Assembly (NCBI GenBank): GCA_934754495.1
Contig: CAKVHW010000003.1
Location: 62,001-126,000 of the forward strand
Origin: an uncultured Clostridia bacterium
Lineage (GTDB): Bacteria; Bacillota; Clostridia; Christensenellales; UBA1242
Reading direction: 5' to 3'
DNA: 64,000 nucleotides
Positions 38,254 to 46,550 of the stretch are shown one piece after another (position 1 is the first letter of the stretch; each line of letters starts with the position of its first letter). A program made the position numbers and the translations under genes. The notes beneath the pieces were generated by a model that worked only from the letters and a program-made list of their open reading frames with translations, was not told where the DNA came from and searched no databases.

Positions 38254-38481
38254 ATGTTTCAAGCAATGTGGAATAATTTTTATAATTCAATAGTTAGAAA
38301 TGTTAAGCCAGCAGTTAAGGGTAGTATTATTACTGTTCTTATTGTGCTTACTCTTGTGTTCCTAATGTTTGCAATTAAAAAAGGCGACGAGAAAAAACCT
38401 ATCAAAAACTGGTTCTCGTTTTGGATGTCTGTCCTTTGCCTCGTTTTATTAATAGTATATATAATATTATTAAGCATTTAA
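38254..38481 (+). CDS. Small two-helix membrane protein, unknown
   Basis: This 75-aa protein has two hydrophobic helices (about 21-41 and 52-74) separated by a basic loop (KKGDEKKPIKN). The layout loosely recalls SecG, but the Gly/Ser-rich SecG C-terminal loop is lacking, so I leave it unnamed. ATG 38254 follows AAGGTGG by 9 nt; the in-frame upstream start at 38200 overlaps the promoter. It has its own promoter and terminator, between the glycolytic and ribosomal operons. Confidence 0.7.
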   Translation: MFQAMWNNFYNSIVRNVKPAVKGSIITVLIVLTLVFLMFAIKKGDEKKPIKNWFSFWMSVLCLVLLIVYIILLSI

Positions 38482-38495
38482 AAATCATTAAAAAT

Positions 38496-38522
38496 AAAGC
38501 ACTCCAAGGGGGGTGTTTTTTA
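38496..38522 (+). terminator. Intrinsic terminator before the S10 operon
   Basis: AAAGCACTCC / GGGGTGTTTT stem (G-U pairs) followed by a T run. Confidence 0.75.
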
Positions 38523-38582
38523 TTTTTGTGCAATTTAACCAAAAATATTTTAAAGAAAAATGTTTTTTTTAAAAAATAAGTG

Positions 38583-38611
38583 TTGACAACATGCCTTAAA
38601 TAAGGTAAAAT
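38583..38611 (+). promoter_or_regulatory. Promoter of the S10 ribosomal superoperon
   Basis: TTGACA, 17 nt, TAAAAT: perfect -35 and spacing. No other promoter this good was seen upstream of rpsJ. Confidence 0.8.
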
Positions 38612-38617
38612 GTACTT

Positions 38618-38839
38618 GCTGTAATATGGGTTGATGTGTGAAGTTACCTTTTAGAAGTGCCAAATCTAGGGGATAATTTACACGGACTATGGTTTATACA
38701 TTAGATCATAAACAACTATTGCCAAGCACAATTTTTTTTGAGTTACAGCCTGAAACACACGGTAAAGTGTTTTAATATATAAGAAATGTGCAAATTTAAG
38801 TAGCAGTAGGTAAATTAATTTTGAAACGGAGGAAAATTA
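38618..38839 (+). promoter_or_regulatory. Long leader of the S10 operon
   Basis: An untranslated leader of about 220 nt precedes rpsJ. It holds a hairpin AAACAC / GTGTTT at 38753-38772 followed by TTAATAT, and other short inverted segments. S10 operons of several bacteria carry leaders bound by L4 for feedback control; by position this is a candidate, but I could not match it to a known leader structure. The rpsJ ribosome site is GGAGG. Confidence 0.45.
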
Positions 38840-39148
38840 ATGGCAACACAAAAAATCAGAGTTAAGTTATTAGCTTATGACCACAACCTTATCGATCAAG
38901 CTTGCAAAAGAATTGTTGACACAGCTTTAAGATTTGGTGCAAAAATTAGTGGTCCAATTCCTCTTCCTACGGACAGGGAAGTGGTTACAATTATTCGTGC
39001 TCCTCACAAATACAAGGATTCACGAGAACAGTTCGAAATGAAAACACACAAAAGGTTGATTGATATTTATAGTCCATCACCAAAGGCAGTAGACGCTTTA
39101 ATGAAGCTTGACCTTCCTGCTGGCGTAGATATCAACATTAAATTGTAA
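38840..39148 (+). CDS. rpsJ: Ribosomal protein S10
   Basis: This 102-aa protein is full length. Family signatures: 'KIRVKLLAYDHNLIDQACK', 'GPIPLPT' and 'REQFEMKTHKRLIDI'. It assembles in the 30S head and in other bacteria joins NusB in antitermination. It is first gene of the superoperon, with a GGAGG site 8 nt before the ATG. 17 nt separate it from rplC. Confidence 0.98.
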   Translation: MATQKIRVKLLAYDHNLIDQACKRIVDTALRFGAKISGPIPLPTDREVVTIIRAPHKYKDSREQFEMKTHKRLIDIYSPSPKAVDALMKLDLPAGVDINIKL

Positions 39149-39165
39149 GAGGAGATGAGTTTATT

Positions 39166-39795
39166 ATGAAAAAAGCATTGTTAGGCAAAAAAATTGGCAT
39201 GACACAAATCTTTTCTGAAAATGGACTAGTTGTTCCTGTTACAGTTATTGAAGCAGGTCCTTGCTATGTTACTCAAGTTAAAACACTTAGTAACGATGGT
39301 TATGATGCAGTTCAACTTGCTTATAGTGACATTAGAGAGGGTTTGGTTAACAAGCCTCAACTTGGTCAATTTAAGAAAGCAGAAGTTGCACCTAAAAGAT
39401 TTGTAAAAGAATTTAAGCTTGATGGCGAATACAAACTTGGTGACGTAATTAATTGCGATGTATTTGCTGAAGGCGACCTTGTAGACGTTAGTGGCAAATC
39501 AAAAGGTCATGGCTACACAGGTACAATCAAACGTTGGAATTTTAGACGTCACAGAATGACTCACGGTAATGGTCCAGTTCACCGTCACCCAGGTTCTATT
39601 GGTAGTAACACTTACCCTGCTAAAGTATTTAAGGGTAAAAAACTTTCTGGTAGATATGGTAACGAAAGTGTTACTGTTCAAAACCTTACTGTAGTTAAAG
39701 TAGATTTAGACAGAAACATCCTTCTTGTTAAAGGTGCAGTTCCTGGCCCTAAGGGTAGCATGGTTTGCATTAAAGAAGCTGTTAAGGCAAATTAA
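39166..39795 (+). CDS. rplC: Ribosomal protein L3
   Basis: This 209-aa protein has the typical length. It begins 'LGKKIGMTQIFSENG' and carries the extension 'GNGPVHRHPGSIGSNTYPAK', which in L3 reaches toward the peptidyl-transferase centre and holds the Gln methylated in some species (here the position reads His). It helps nucleate 50S assembly on 23S rRNA. An AGAGGAG site precedes the ATG. Confidence 0.98.
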   Translation: MKKALLGKKIGMTQIFSENGLVVPVTVIEAGPCYVTQVKTLSNDGYDAVQLAYSDIREGLVNKPQLGQFKKAEVAPKRFVKEFKLDGEYKLGDVINCDVFAEGDLVDVSGKSKGHGYTGTIKRWNFRRHRMTHGNGPVHRHPGSIGSNTYPAKVFKGKKLSGRYGNESVTVQNLTVVKVDLDRNILLVKGAVPGPKGSMVCIKEAVKAN

Positions 39796-39808
39796 GGAGT
39801 GAATAACT

Positions 39809-40435
39809 ATGGCAAATATTAAAGTTTTAAATATGGCTGGACAAGAAGTTGAAAGTATTAAAGTTAAAGACGAAGTTTTTAAACAAGAATACAATGAAGC
39901 TTTAATCCATCAAGTAGTTGTAGCATATCTTGCTAATCAAAGACAAGGTACCAAAAGTACTCTAACTCGTAGTGAAGTTAGAGGTCATGCTAAAAAACCT
40001 TGGCGTCAAAAGGGAACTGGTAGAGCTAGACAAGGTTCAACTAAAGGCCCACAATGGAGAGGCGGTGGAATTGTGTTTGCACCAAAGCCACGTGATTTCT
40101 CTAAGAAAGTAAATAAAGAAGCTAAGAGAGTTGCATTCAAGAGTGCTATCTCTGCTAAATTAGCTCAAAAAGAAATTGTTGTTTTGGACGACTTAACATT
40201 AAAAGAAGCTAAAACAAAATTAATGCAAAAAGTTTACACAGACCTTGGTCTAAACAAAAATGTATTGTTTGTTACTAAGGGCAACAATGAAAACGTTATT
40301 AAGGCTTCTGCTAACATTCAAAATATTGATGTTACTACAGCAGGTCTTCTAAACGTATACGACATCATTGTTTGCGACAAACTTGTGCTTACTAAAGATG
40401 CAGTAAAACAAATAGAGGAGGCTTATGCAGAATAA
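39809..40435 (+). CDS. rplD: Ribosomal protein L4
   Basis: This 208-aa protein has the loop that lines the peptide exit tunnel, 'KKPWRQKGTGRARQGSTKGP', and 'RGGGIVFAPKPRDFSKKVNK'. In E. coli L4 also represses its own operon, and the long leader upstream of rpsJ would suit such control here, though that is inference. Its stop overlaps the rplW start (TAATG). Confidence 0.98.
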   Translation: MANIKVLNMAGQEVESIKVKDEVFKQEYNEALIHQVVVAYLANQRQGTKSTLTRSEVRGHAKKPWRQKGTGRARQGSTKGPQWRGGGIVFAPKPRDFSKKVNKEAKRVAFKSAISAKLAQKEIVVLDDLTLKEAKTKLMQKVYTDLGLNKNVLFVTKGNNENVIKASANIQNIDVTTAGLLNVYDIIVCDKLVLTKDAVKQIEEAYAE

Positions 40436-40725
40436 TGAAACAATTTGATATTATTATTAAGCCAATTTTAAGTGAAAAAAGTTATGCAGATATTGCTAAC
40501 AAAAAATACACTTTCGAAGTTGTTAAAAGTGCCAACAAAACCGAAATCAAAAAGGCTATTGAAGAACTTTTTGGGGTTAAGGTTAAATCTGTTAACACCG
40601 CTAACATCGACGGTAAATTAAAAAGACAAGGAAAATCTCAAGGCTATACTTCAAATTACAAGAAAGCTTATGTTCAACTAAAAGAAGATAGCAAAACAAT
40701 AGAGTTTTTCGATAGCTTGTCATAA
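40435..40725 (+). CDS. rplW: Ribosomal protein L23
   Basis: This 96-aa protein is normal in length. It contains 'DIIIKPILSEKSY' and 'YTFEVVKSANKTEIKKAIE', family hallmarks. L23 sits at the tunnel exit and docks trigger factor and SRP. It is coupled to rplD by a one-base overlap, with its ribosome site GGAGG inside the end of rplD. Confidence 0.98.
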   Translation: MKQFDIIIKPILSEKSYADIANKKYTFEVVKSANKTEIKKAIEELFGVKVKSVNTANIDGKLKRQGKSQGYTSNYKKAYVQLKEDSKTIEFFDSLS

Positions 40726-40743
40726 GATTAGGAGGAAAACATA

Positions 40744-41571
40744 ATGGCTATTAAAACATACAATCCAACATCTCCTGCTCGTAGATTCTACACAACTGCA
40801 TCTTTTGATGAAGTTACTAAAAAAGAGCCAGAAAAATCCTTGCTAGTTGAAAAGAAAAAAACAGCTGGCAGAAACAACAATGGTAGAATTACAGTTAGAC
40901 ACATTGGTGGTGGAAACAGAGTTAAGTACAGAATTATTGACTTTAAACGTAATAAAGACAATATTCCTGCTAAGGTCGTTGGCATTGAATACGACCCAAA
41001 TAGAAGCGCTTACATCGCATTACTAAACTATGCTGATGGCGAAAAGCGTTATATCCTTGCCCCTAACGGATTAAATGTCGGCGACACAGTTATGAGTGGC
41101 TCAAACATTGAAATCAAGGTTGGCAACAACATGCCTTTAAAAGATATGCCAGTTGGTGCTGTTATTCACAACATCGAACTTCAAGCTGGTAAGGGCGGAC
41201 AAATGGTTCGTTCTGCTGGTATGGAAGCAAGACTTATGGCTAAAGAAGGCAAATATGCCACTATCAAATTGCCATCAGGCGAAATGAGAATGGTACTTAG
41301 CACTTGCCGTGCAACTATTGGTCAAGTAGGAAACTTAGACCACGAGTTGGTTTCTCTTGGTAAGGCTGGTAGAAAAAGACACATGGGTATCAGACCTACT
41401 GTTCGTGGTAGTGTTATGAACCCAGTAGATCACCCACATGGTGGTGGTGAAGGTAAATCTCCAGTTGGTAGAAAATCTCCACTTACTCCTTGGGGTAAAC
41501 CTGCAATGGGTAAAAAGACTAGAAATAATAAGAAGGCTAGCACTAAACTTATTATTAAGCGTGTGAATTAG
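40744..41571 (+). CDS. rplB: Ribosomal protein L2
   Basis: This 275-aa protein has 'NNNGRITVRHIGGGNRVKYR' near the N-terminus and 'DHPHGGGEGKSPVGRKSP' near 228-245, which holds the His important for peptidyl transfer. It binds 23S rRNA close to the catalytic centre and bridges the subunits. The length is standard, with an AGGAGG site before the ATG. Confidence 0.98.
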   Translation: MAIKTYNPTSPARRFYTTASFDEVTKKEPEKSLLVEKKKTAGRNNNGRITVRHIGGGNRVKYRIIDFKRNKDNIPAKVVGIEYDPNRSAYIALLNYADGEKRYILAPNGLNVGDTVMSGSNIEIKVGNNMPLKDMPVGAVIHNIELQAGKGGQMVRSAGMEARLMAKEGKYATIKLPSGEMRMVLSTCRATIGQVGNLDHELVSLGKAGRKRHMGIRPTVRGSVMNPVDHPHGGGEGKSPVGRKSPLTPWGKPAMGKKTRNNKKASTKLIIKRVN

Positions 41572-41582
41572 GAGTTAGAATA

Positions 41583-41870
41583 ATGAGTAGAAGTTTAAAG
41601 AAAAAACCCTATGTAGAAGAAAGATTATTAAATAGAATAATCAACCTTAATAAAGAGGGTAAAAAACAAGTTGTTAAAACATGGAGCCGTTCATCTACTA
41701 TATATCCAGAATTCGTGGGACATACCATTGCAGTTCATAATGGTATCAAACACATTCCTGTGTATTGCACAGTAGATATGATTGGTCACAAATTGGGCGA
41801 ATTTGCACCTACAAGAACATTTAAAGGTCACGCTGGCGATAAGAAAACTGCCACAACCGTAAAAAAATAA
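41583..41870 (+). CDS. rpsS: Ribosomal protein S19
   Basis: This 95-aa protein contains 'MSRSLKKKPYVEERLL', 'WSRSSTIYPEFVGHTIAVHNG' split across the core and 'KLGEFAPTRTFKGHAGDKK'. It is a 30S head protein near the A site and complexes with S13. The gap to rplB is 11 nt. Confidence 0.98.
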   Translation: MSRSLKKKPYVEERLLNRIINLNKEGKKQVVKTWSRSSTIYPEFVGHTIAVHNGIKHIPVYCTVDMIGHKLGEFAPTRTFKGHAGDKKTATTVKK

Positions 41871-41887
41871 TTTAGGAGTACAGTATT

Positions 41888-42277
41888 ATGGCAAAAAGAA
41901 TTAAAGAAAAATCTGCTTTAAGACAACAAAATAAAGACACTCGTCCTACTGCTACTGCTAGATATGTTAGAATGGGTGCATCTAAAGCAAAAAGAGTATT
42001 AGACATTATTAAAAACCAAGGAATCGCAGAAGCTAACGCAATCTTAGACATCACTCCTAGCACAGCTTCTATGGTTGTTAAAAAGGTTTTAAATTCTGCA
42101 GTTGCTAATGCAGAAAACAATATGGGCTTAAACAAGGACGATCTAGTAGTTGTTGAAGCTTATGCAAATCAAGGTCCATCTTTCAAACGTGTTGCTTTCC
42201 GTGGTAGAGGTGGAGTTGATACAATTATTAAAAGAACTTGTCATATAACCATCGTGTTAGACAGCAAAAATAAATAA
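41888..42277 (+). CDS. rplV: Ribosomal protein L22
   Basis: This 129-aa protein is slightly longer than the usual 110-115 at its N-terminus. It contains 'ATARYVRMGASKAKRVLDII' and 'GPSFKRVAFRGRGG', part of the hairpin that lines the exit tunnel. An AGGAG site precedes the ATG. Confidence 0.97.
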   Translation: MAKRIKEKSALRQQNKDTRPTATARYVRMGASKAKRVLDIIKNQGIAEANAILDITPSTASMVVKKVLNSAVANAENNMGLNKDDLVVVEAYANQGPSFKRVAFRGRGGVDTIIKRTCHITIVLDSKNK

Positions 42278-42294
42278 AGGAGCTAATAAATATA

Positions 42295-42981
42295 ATGGGA
42301 CAGAAAGTTAATCCACACGGTTTAAGAATTGGTGTTAATAAAGACTGGGATTCTTCATGGATTGCAGGCAAAAAAGATTTTTCTGACTTACTTGTAGAAG
42401 ACAATAAGATTAGAACCTTTATTAATAAAAAACATGCTACAAGCAGTGTAAGCAAAGTTGTTATTGAAAGAACTGCTAACCGTGTTATCGTAGACATCTT
42501 CACTTCTAAGCCTGGTGTTATCATTGGTACTAAGGGTGCTGGAGTAGAAGAACTTAAAAAAGACCTTGCAAAAATTTGCAATGGCAAACAAGTTAATGTA
42601 AACATTAAAGAAGTTAAAAGACCTGACTTAGATGCTTCAATCGTTGCTCAATCTATTGCACAATCACTTGAAAAACGTGTTAGCTTTAGAAGAGCTATGA
42701 AACAAGGTATCCAAAGAGTTATGAGAGCTGGTGCTAAGGGTTGTAAAGTAATGATTAGCGGTCGTCTTGACGGTGCTGAAATTGCTAGAAGTGAACACTA
42801 TCAAGAAGGTAGACTTCCACTTCAAACTCTTCGTAGCGATATTGACTATGCATTGGCTGAAGCTCACACCACATATGGTGTTCTAGGTGTTAAAGTTTGG
42901 ATCTGCAATGGCGAAATTCTTAACAAGAAAAGAACTGTTGTGGCAGAAACAGAAAATGTTGAACAAGGGGGTAACGCCTAA
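42295..42981 (+). CDS. rpsC: Ribosomal protein S3
   Basis: This 228-aa protein starts 'MGQKVNPHGLRIGVNKDW'. It has the KH-domain GxxG in 'VIIGTKGAGVEELK' and the C-terminal domain 'SGRLDGAEIARSEHYQEG'. It forms part of the mRNA entry site. Its last base overlaps the rplP start (TAATG). Confidence 0.98.
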   Translation: MGQKVNPHGLRIGVNKDWDSSWIAGKKDFSDLLVEDNKIRTFINKKHATSSVSKVVIERTANRVIVDIFTSKPGVIIGTKGAGVEELKKDLAKICNGKQVNVNIKEVKRPDLDASIVAQSIAQSLEKRVSFRRAMKQGIQRVMRAGAKGCKVMISGRLDGAEIARSEHYQEGRLPLQTLRSDIDYALAEAHTTYGVLGVKVWICNGEILNKKRTVVAETENVEQGGNA

Positions 42982-43415
42982 TGTTAATGCCTAAAAGAGT
43001 AAAAAGAAGAAAACAATTTAGAGGTAGAATGACTGGTAAAGCTACCAAAGGTAATAAGCTTGCTTATGGTGAATATGGCCTAGTTGCTACAGAACCATGC
43101 TGGATGACTTCTAATCAAATAGAAGCTGCCAGAATTGCTATTAACCGTTACACTAAGAGGGGTGGTCAAGTTTGGATAAATGTATTCCCTCACAAACCAG
43201 TAACTAAAAAACCTGCTGGAACTCGTATGGGTAAAGGTAAAGGTAACCCAGAACTATGGGTTGCTGTTGTTAAACCAGGCAGAGTATTGTTTGAACTAGC
43301 TGGTGTTCCTGAAGAATCTGCTAGAGAAGCTATGCGTCTTGCTGGTCACAAACTTCCTATCAAAACCAAATTCGTGAGCAAAGCAGAATTAAATGCAGAA
43401 GGTGGTAATGAATAA
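42981..43415 (+). CDS. rplP: Ribosomal protein L16
   Basis: This 144-aa protein starts MLMPKRVKRRKQFRG, close to the Bacillus form, so the upstream ATG (42981) is kept rather than 42987. It has 'GTRMGKGKGNPELWVAVVKP', conserved near the A-site tRNA contact. It overlaps both rpsC and rpmC by one base. Confidence 0.97.
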   Translation: MLMPKRVKRRKQFRGRMTGKATKGNKLAYGEYGLVATEPCWMTSNQIEAARIAINRYTKRGGQVWINVFPHKPVTKKPAGTRMGKGKGNPELWVAVVKPGRVLFELAGVPEESAREAMRLAGHKLPIKTKFVSKAELNAEGGNE

Positions 43416-43621
43416 TGAAAGTTAAAGAGTTAAGAGATATGACCAACGAAGAACTTAATGCAAAACTTAAAGCATTAAAACAAGAATTGTTCAACCTTCG
43501 TTTTTCAAATGCAACTGGTCAATTAAGTAATCCATTACAATTAAATACTTGCAAAAAAGATATTGCAAGAATCAAAACAATATTAACAGAACGTGAACTT
43601 AGCAAAAAGGCTAAGGCTTAA
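43415..43621 (+). CDS. rpmC: Ribosomal protein L29
   Basis: This 68-aa two-helix protein has 'KVKELRDMTNEELNAKLKAL' and 'LFNLRFSNATGQL'. It lies beside L23 at the exit tunnel. It is translationally coupled to rplP by TAATG. Confidence 0.97.
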   Translation: MKVKELRDMTNEELNAKLKALKQELFNLRFSNATGQLSNPLQLNTCKKDIARIKTILTERELSKKAKA

Positions 43622-43640
43622 TCTATAGGGAGGAATTGAT

Positions 43641-43910
43641 ATGAAAGAACAAACTGTTGAAAGAAATAGTCGTCATACTTATCTTGGAATGGTTACAAGT
43701 GATAAAATGGACAAAACCATCACTGTAAGCATTGTTGAAAACAAAAGACATCCTCTTTATGGTAAAGTTTATAAAGTAACTAAAAAAGTTAAGGCACACG
43801 ACGAAAACAATGAATGCAAAGTAGGCGATAGAGTAGAAATTATGAGTACTCGTCCACTAAGCAAAGACAAACACTACAGATTAGTAAGAATAATCGAAAG
43901 AGCTAAATAA
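43641..43910 (+). CDS. rpsQ: Ribosomal protein S17
   Basis: This 89-aa OB-fold protein has 'YLGMVTSDKMDKTITV' and 'VGDRVEIMSTRPLSKDKHYR'. It is an early 16S rRNA-binding protein. A GGGAGGAA site lies before the ATG. Confidence 0.97.
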   Translation: MKEQTVERNSRHTYLGMVTSDKMDKTITVSIVENKRHPLYGKVYKVTKKVKAHDENNECKVGDRVEIMSTRPLSKDKHYRLVRIIERAK

Positions 43911-43920
43911 GGAGAAAATT

Positions 43921-44289
43921 ATGGTACAACCTCAAACAATTTTAAAAGTTGCCGATAATAGCGGTGCTAAAAAGATTATGTGCATCAGAATACTTGGTGG
44001 CTCTTTTAGAAGAAGCGGTAATATTGGAGACATTATTGTAGCTTCTGTTAAATCTGCTACTCCAGGTGGTGCAGTTAAGAAAGGTGATGTTGTAAAAGCA
44101 GTTATCGTTAGAACAGTTAAGGGCACTCAACGTCCAGATGGTTCATACATTAAGTTTGACGAAAACGCAGCTGTAATTATTGACAACCAAAAACAACCTA
44201 AAGGTACTCGTATCTTTGGGCCTATCGCAAGAGAACTAAGAGATAAAGGTTTCATGAAAATCATTTCTCTAGCTCCAGAAGTATTATAA
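43921..44289 (+). CDS. rplN: Ribosomal protein L14
   Basis: This 122-aa protein is standard in length. It has 'MVQPQTILKVADNSGAKKIM' and 'DENAAVIIDNQKQPKGTRIF'. It forms an intersubunit bridge with 16S rRNA. The gap to rpsQ is 10 nt. Confidence 0.98.
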   Translation: MVQPQTILKVADNSGAKKIMCIRILGGSFRRSGNIGDIIVASVKSATPGGAVKKGDVVKAVIVRTVKGTQRPDGSYIKFDENAAVIIDNQKQPKGTRIFGPIARELRDKGFMKIISLAPEVL

Positions 44290-44307
44290 GGGAGGAATTA
44301 AATTAAT

Positions 44308-44826
44308 ATGACACTTCATGTTAAAAAGGGTGATAATGTTTTAGTGATTGCCGGAAAAGACAAAGGCAAATCTGGAAAAGTTCTAACCGCAATTCCTGCC
44401 GATAATGCAGTGGTTGTTAGTGATGTTAACATTATCGCAAAACACAAAAAACCAAAAAACGCACAAGACAAAGGCGGAATCATTAGAAAAGAAAATAAAA
44501 TTGATGCTTCTAATGTATTAGTAATTTGCCCTGAATGCGGTAAAGCTACTAGAGTTTCTTATGCTTTCGAAGGCGAAAAGAAATTTAGAAAATGCAAAAA
44601 ATGTGGAGCTTCTTTAGACAAGGCTGTTGCTACTAAGAAAGAAGTTAAAAAAGAAGTAAAACAAGCTAAAAAAGCAGAAGCAAAAGTTGAAAAAACTGCT
44701 AAAACAGTAAAAACTGCTGAAAAGAAAGCACCTGCAAAAAAAGCTGGTACAAAAACATTAAGCAGTGTTACTAAAGCTACTACAACCAAAGCTACTGCAA
44801 AAAGAACACAGGCTAAGGGACAATAA
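44308..44826 (+). CDS. rplX: Ribosomal protein L24 with Lys/Ala-rich tail
   Basis: This 172-aa protein is far longer than the usual 100-105. Residues 1-104 are an ordinary L24: KOW motif at 5-35 ('KGDNVLVIAGKDKGKSGKVL'), 'KPKNAQDKGGIIRKE', and four Cys (C74, C77, C96, C99) arranged as a zinc-ribbon pair. Residues 105-172 are an added tail of Lys, Ala, Thr and Val resembling histone H1-like proteins. The tail has no counterpart in typical L24 and would extend from the ribosome near the exit tunnel. A GGGAGGAA site precedes the ATG. Confidence 0.95.
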   Translation: MTLHVKKGDNVLVIAGKDKGKSGKVLTAIPADNAVVVSDVNIIAKHKKPKNAQDKGGIIRKENKIDASNVLVICPECGKATRVSYAFEGEKKFRKCKKCGASLDKAVATKKEVKKEVKQAKKAEAKVEKTAKTVKTAEKKAPAKKAGTKTLSSVTKATTTKATAKRTQAKGQ

Positions 44827-44837
44827 GGAGAGTTAAT

Positions 44838-45389
44838 ATGGCAAAAGAATTGAATAGATTATATTTGAAATATAAAAACGAAGTTGTTCCTGCTATGGAA
44901 AAAGAATTTAAGTACACTAATGCACTACAAGTTCCAAAGATTGAAAAAATCGTTGTAAACCGTGGTCTTGGTGATGTTAAAGATAATTCACAAGCTTTCA
45001 ACAAAGCTGTTGATGAATTAGCAGTTATCACTGGTCAAAAACCAGTTGTAACACTTTCTAAGAAATCAATCGCTAACTTCAAAATCAGACAAGGTATGAA
45101 GATTGGTGCTAAAGTTACTTTAAGAGGTCAACATATGTATGAATTCCTTGATAAAGTAATCAGCATTGCTCTACCAAGAGTTAGAGATTTCCAAGGTATT
45201 TCTGATAAGGCATTTGACGGAAAGGGCAACTATTCCCTAGGTCTAACAGAACAACTTGTATTCCCAGAAATAAGTTACGAAAAAATCGACAAAATTCGTG
45301 GTTTAGACATTGTAATTGTAACTTCTGCAAAAACTGACAAGGAAGCCAAGGCATTACTTGCTAATCTTGGTATGCCTTTCAGGAAGTAG
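44838..45389 (+). CDS. rplE: Ribosomal protein L5
   Basis: This 183-aa protein has 'QVPKIEKIVVNRGLGD', 'VVTLSKKSIANFKIRQGMKI' and 'GNYSLGLTEQLVFPEI', all family signatures. It binds 5S rRNA and contacts the P-site tRNA. A GGAGAG site is 6 nt before the ATG. Confidence 0.98.
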   Translation: MAKELNRLYLKYKNEVVPAMEKEFKYTNALQVPKIEKIVVNRGLGDVKDNSQAFNKAVDELAVITGQKPVVTLSKKSIANFKIRQGMKIGAKVTLRGQHMYEFLDKVISIALPRVRDFQGISDKAFDGKGNYSLGLTEQLVFPEISYEKIDKIRGLDIVIVTSAKTDKEAKALLANLGMPFRK

Positions 45390-45405
45390 GAGGAAAGGAT
45401 AAATT

Positions 45406-45591
45406 ATGGCAAAAACATCATTAGTTGCAAAACAACAAAAACCTAATAAATATTCAACACGTGAATACACTCGTTGTAAACTTTGTGGACGTCCACATTC
45501 TGTATTACGTAAATACGGCATTTGCAGAATTTGCTTCCGTGAATTAGCTTACAAGGGTGAAATTCCTGGTGTTAAAAAATCTAGTTGGTAA
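45406..45591 (+). CDS. rpsZ: Ribosomal protein S14, zinc-binding type
   Basis: This 61-aa protein is the short zinc (C+) form, with a CxxC pair in 'CKLCGRPHSVLRKYGICRIC' giving all four ligands. Many Firmicutes carry this type. It sits in the 30S head. AGGAGG precedes the ATG by 10 nt. Confidence 0.97.
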   Translation: MAKTSLVAKQQKPNKYSTREYTRCKLCGRPHSVLRKYGICRICFRELAYKGEIPGVKKSSW

Positions 45592-45607
45592 GAAAGGAGA
45601 TAAGTTT

Positions 45608-45994
45608 ATGATAGTTACAGATCCAATAGCAGATATGCTTACAAGAATGAGAAATGCTCTACAAGCTAAACATAAAAGTGTTTCCATTCCTACATCAAAA
45701 ACAAAGTTGGCTATAGCACAACTTTTACAAAACGAAGGTTACATTGCTTCTTTCAAAGAAGAGGGTGAAGGAATTAATGCTAACATCGTTATTGAATTCA
45801 AAAACGAAAAAGTTTTACAAGGTTTAAGAAGAATATCTAAACCAGGTTTAAGAGTTTATGCTAGTTGCGAAGAATTACCTCAAGTACTTAATGGTCTTGG
45901 TATTGCAATCGTATCTACTAGCAAAGGTTTAATGACAGATAGGCAAGCAAGAGAACAAAAGCTTGGTGGCGAAGTTCTTGCGTTTGTATGGTAG
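45608..45994 (+). CDS. rpsH: Ribosomal protein S8
   Basis: This 128-aa protein has 'DPIADMLTRMRNALQAKH' near the start and 'STSKGLMTDRQAREQKLGGE' at the end. The ATG at 45608 is chosen because AAAGGAG lies 8 nt upstream; a longer in-frame start at 45557 falls inside rpsZ. It binds 16S rRNA helix 21 early in assembly. Confidence 0.97.
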   Translation: MIVTDPIADMLTRMRNALQAKHKSVSIPTSKTKLAIAQLLQNEGYIASFKEEGEGINANIVIEFKNEKVLQGLRRISKPGLRVYASCEELPQVLNGLGIAIVSTSKGLMTDRQAREQKLGGEVLAFVW

Positions 45995-46003
45995 GAGGTT
46001 GTT

Positions 46004-46540
46004 ATGAGTAGAGTTGGAAAACAAGTTATAACTATTCCTAGCGGTGTAAATGTTACAGTTAATGGGAATAATGTAACAGTTACAGGTCCTCTTGGTACAT
46101 TATCAAGAGATTTTAATTCAAAAATCAACGTTATCGTTGAAAACAACGAAGTTAAAGTTGTTAATGAAACTGGCGATTATGAACTAAGAAAATTCCACGG
46201 TTTAACCCGTCAATTAATTCATAATATGATTATCGGTGTTAGTAAGGGTTATGAAAAACGTCTTACTATTAACGGTGTAGGTTTCAAAATTACACAAAAA
46301 GGTGCTGACCTTGTTTTAGGTATTGGTTTATCACACCCAGTAGAACTTAAAGCAGAAGAAGGCATCACATTAAGTTGCGATAAAAACGAAGTAATCGTTA
46401 AAGGTATTAGCAAGGAAAAGGTTGGACAATACGCAAGTAAAGTTAGAGACCTTAAACCAGTTGAACCTTACCATGCTTATGGAATTTATTACAGCAATGA
46501 ACATGTAAGAAGAAAAGAAAGAAAAACAGGTAAAAAGTAG
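46004..46540 (+). CDS. rplF: Ribosomal protein L6
   Basis: This 178-aa two-domain protein starts 'MSRVGKQVITIPSGVNVTV' and ends with 'EPYHAYGIYYSNEHVRRKE', close to the family consensus EPYKGKGIRY. It binds near the sarcin-ricin loop. An AGGAGG site precedes the ATG. Confidence 0.97.
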   Translation: MSRVGKQVITIPSGVNVTVNGNNVTVTGPLGTLSRDFNSKINVIVENNEVKVVNETGDYELRKFHGLTRQLIHNMIIGVSKGYEKRLTINGVGFKITQKGADLVLGIGLSHPVELKAEEGITLSCDKNEVIVKGISKEKVGQYASKVRDLKPVEPYHAYGIYYSNEHVRRKERKTGKK

Positions 46541-46550
46541 GAGGTAAGAT

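Noticed and set aside
38753..38772. Hairpin in the S10 leader as a true terminator
   Set aside because: The stem is only six pairs and the T run is weak and broken, so full termination is unlikely; it may still attenuate.
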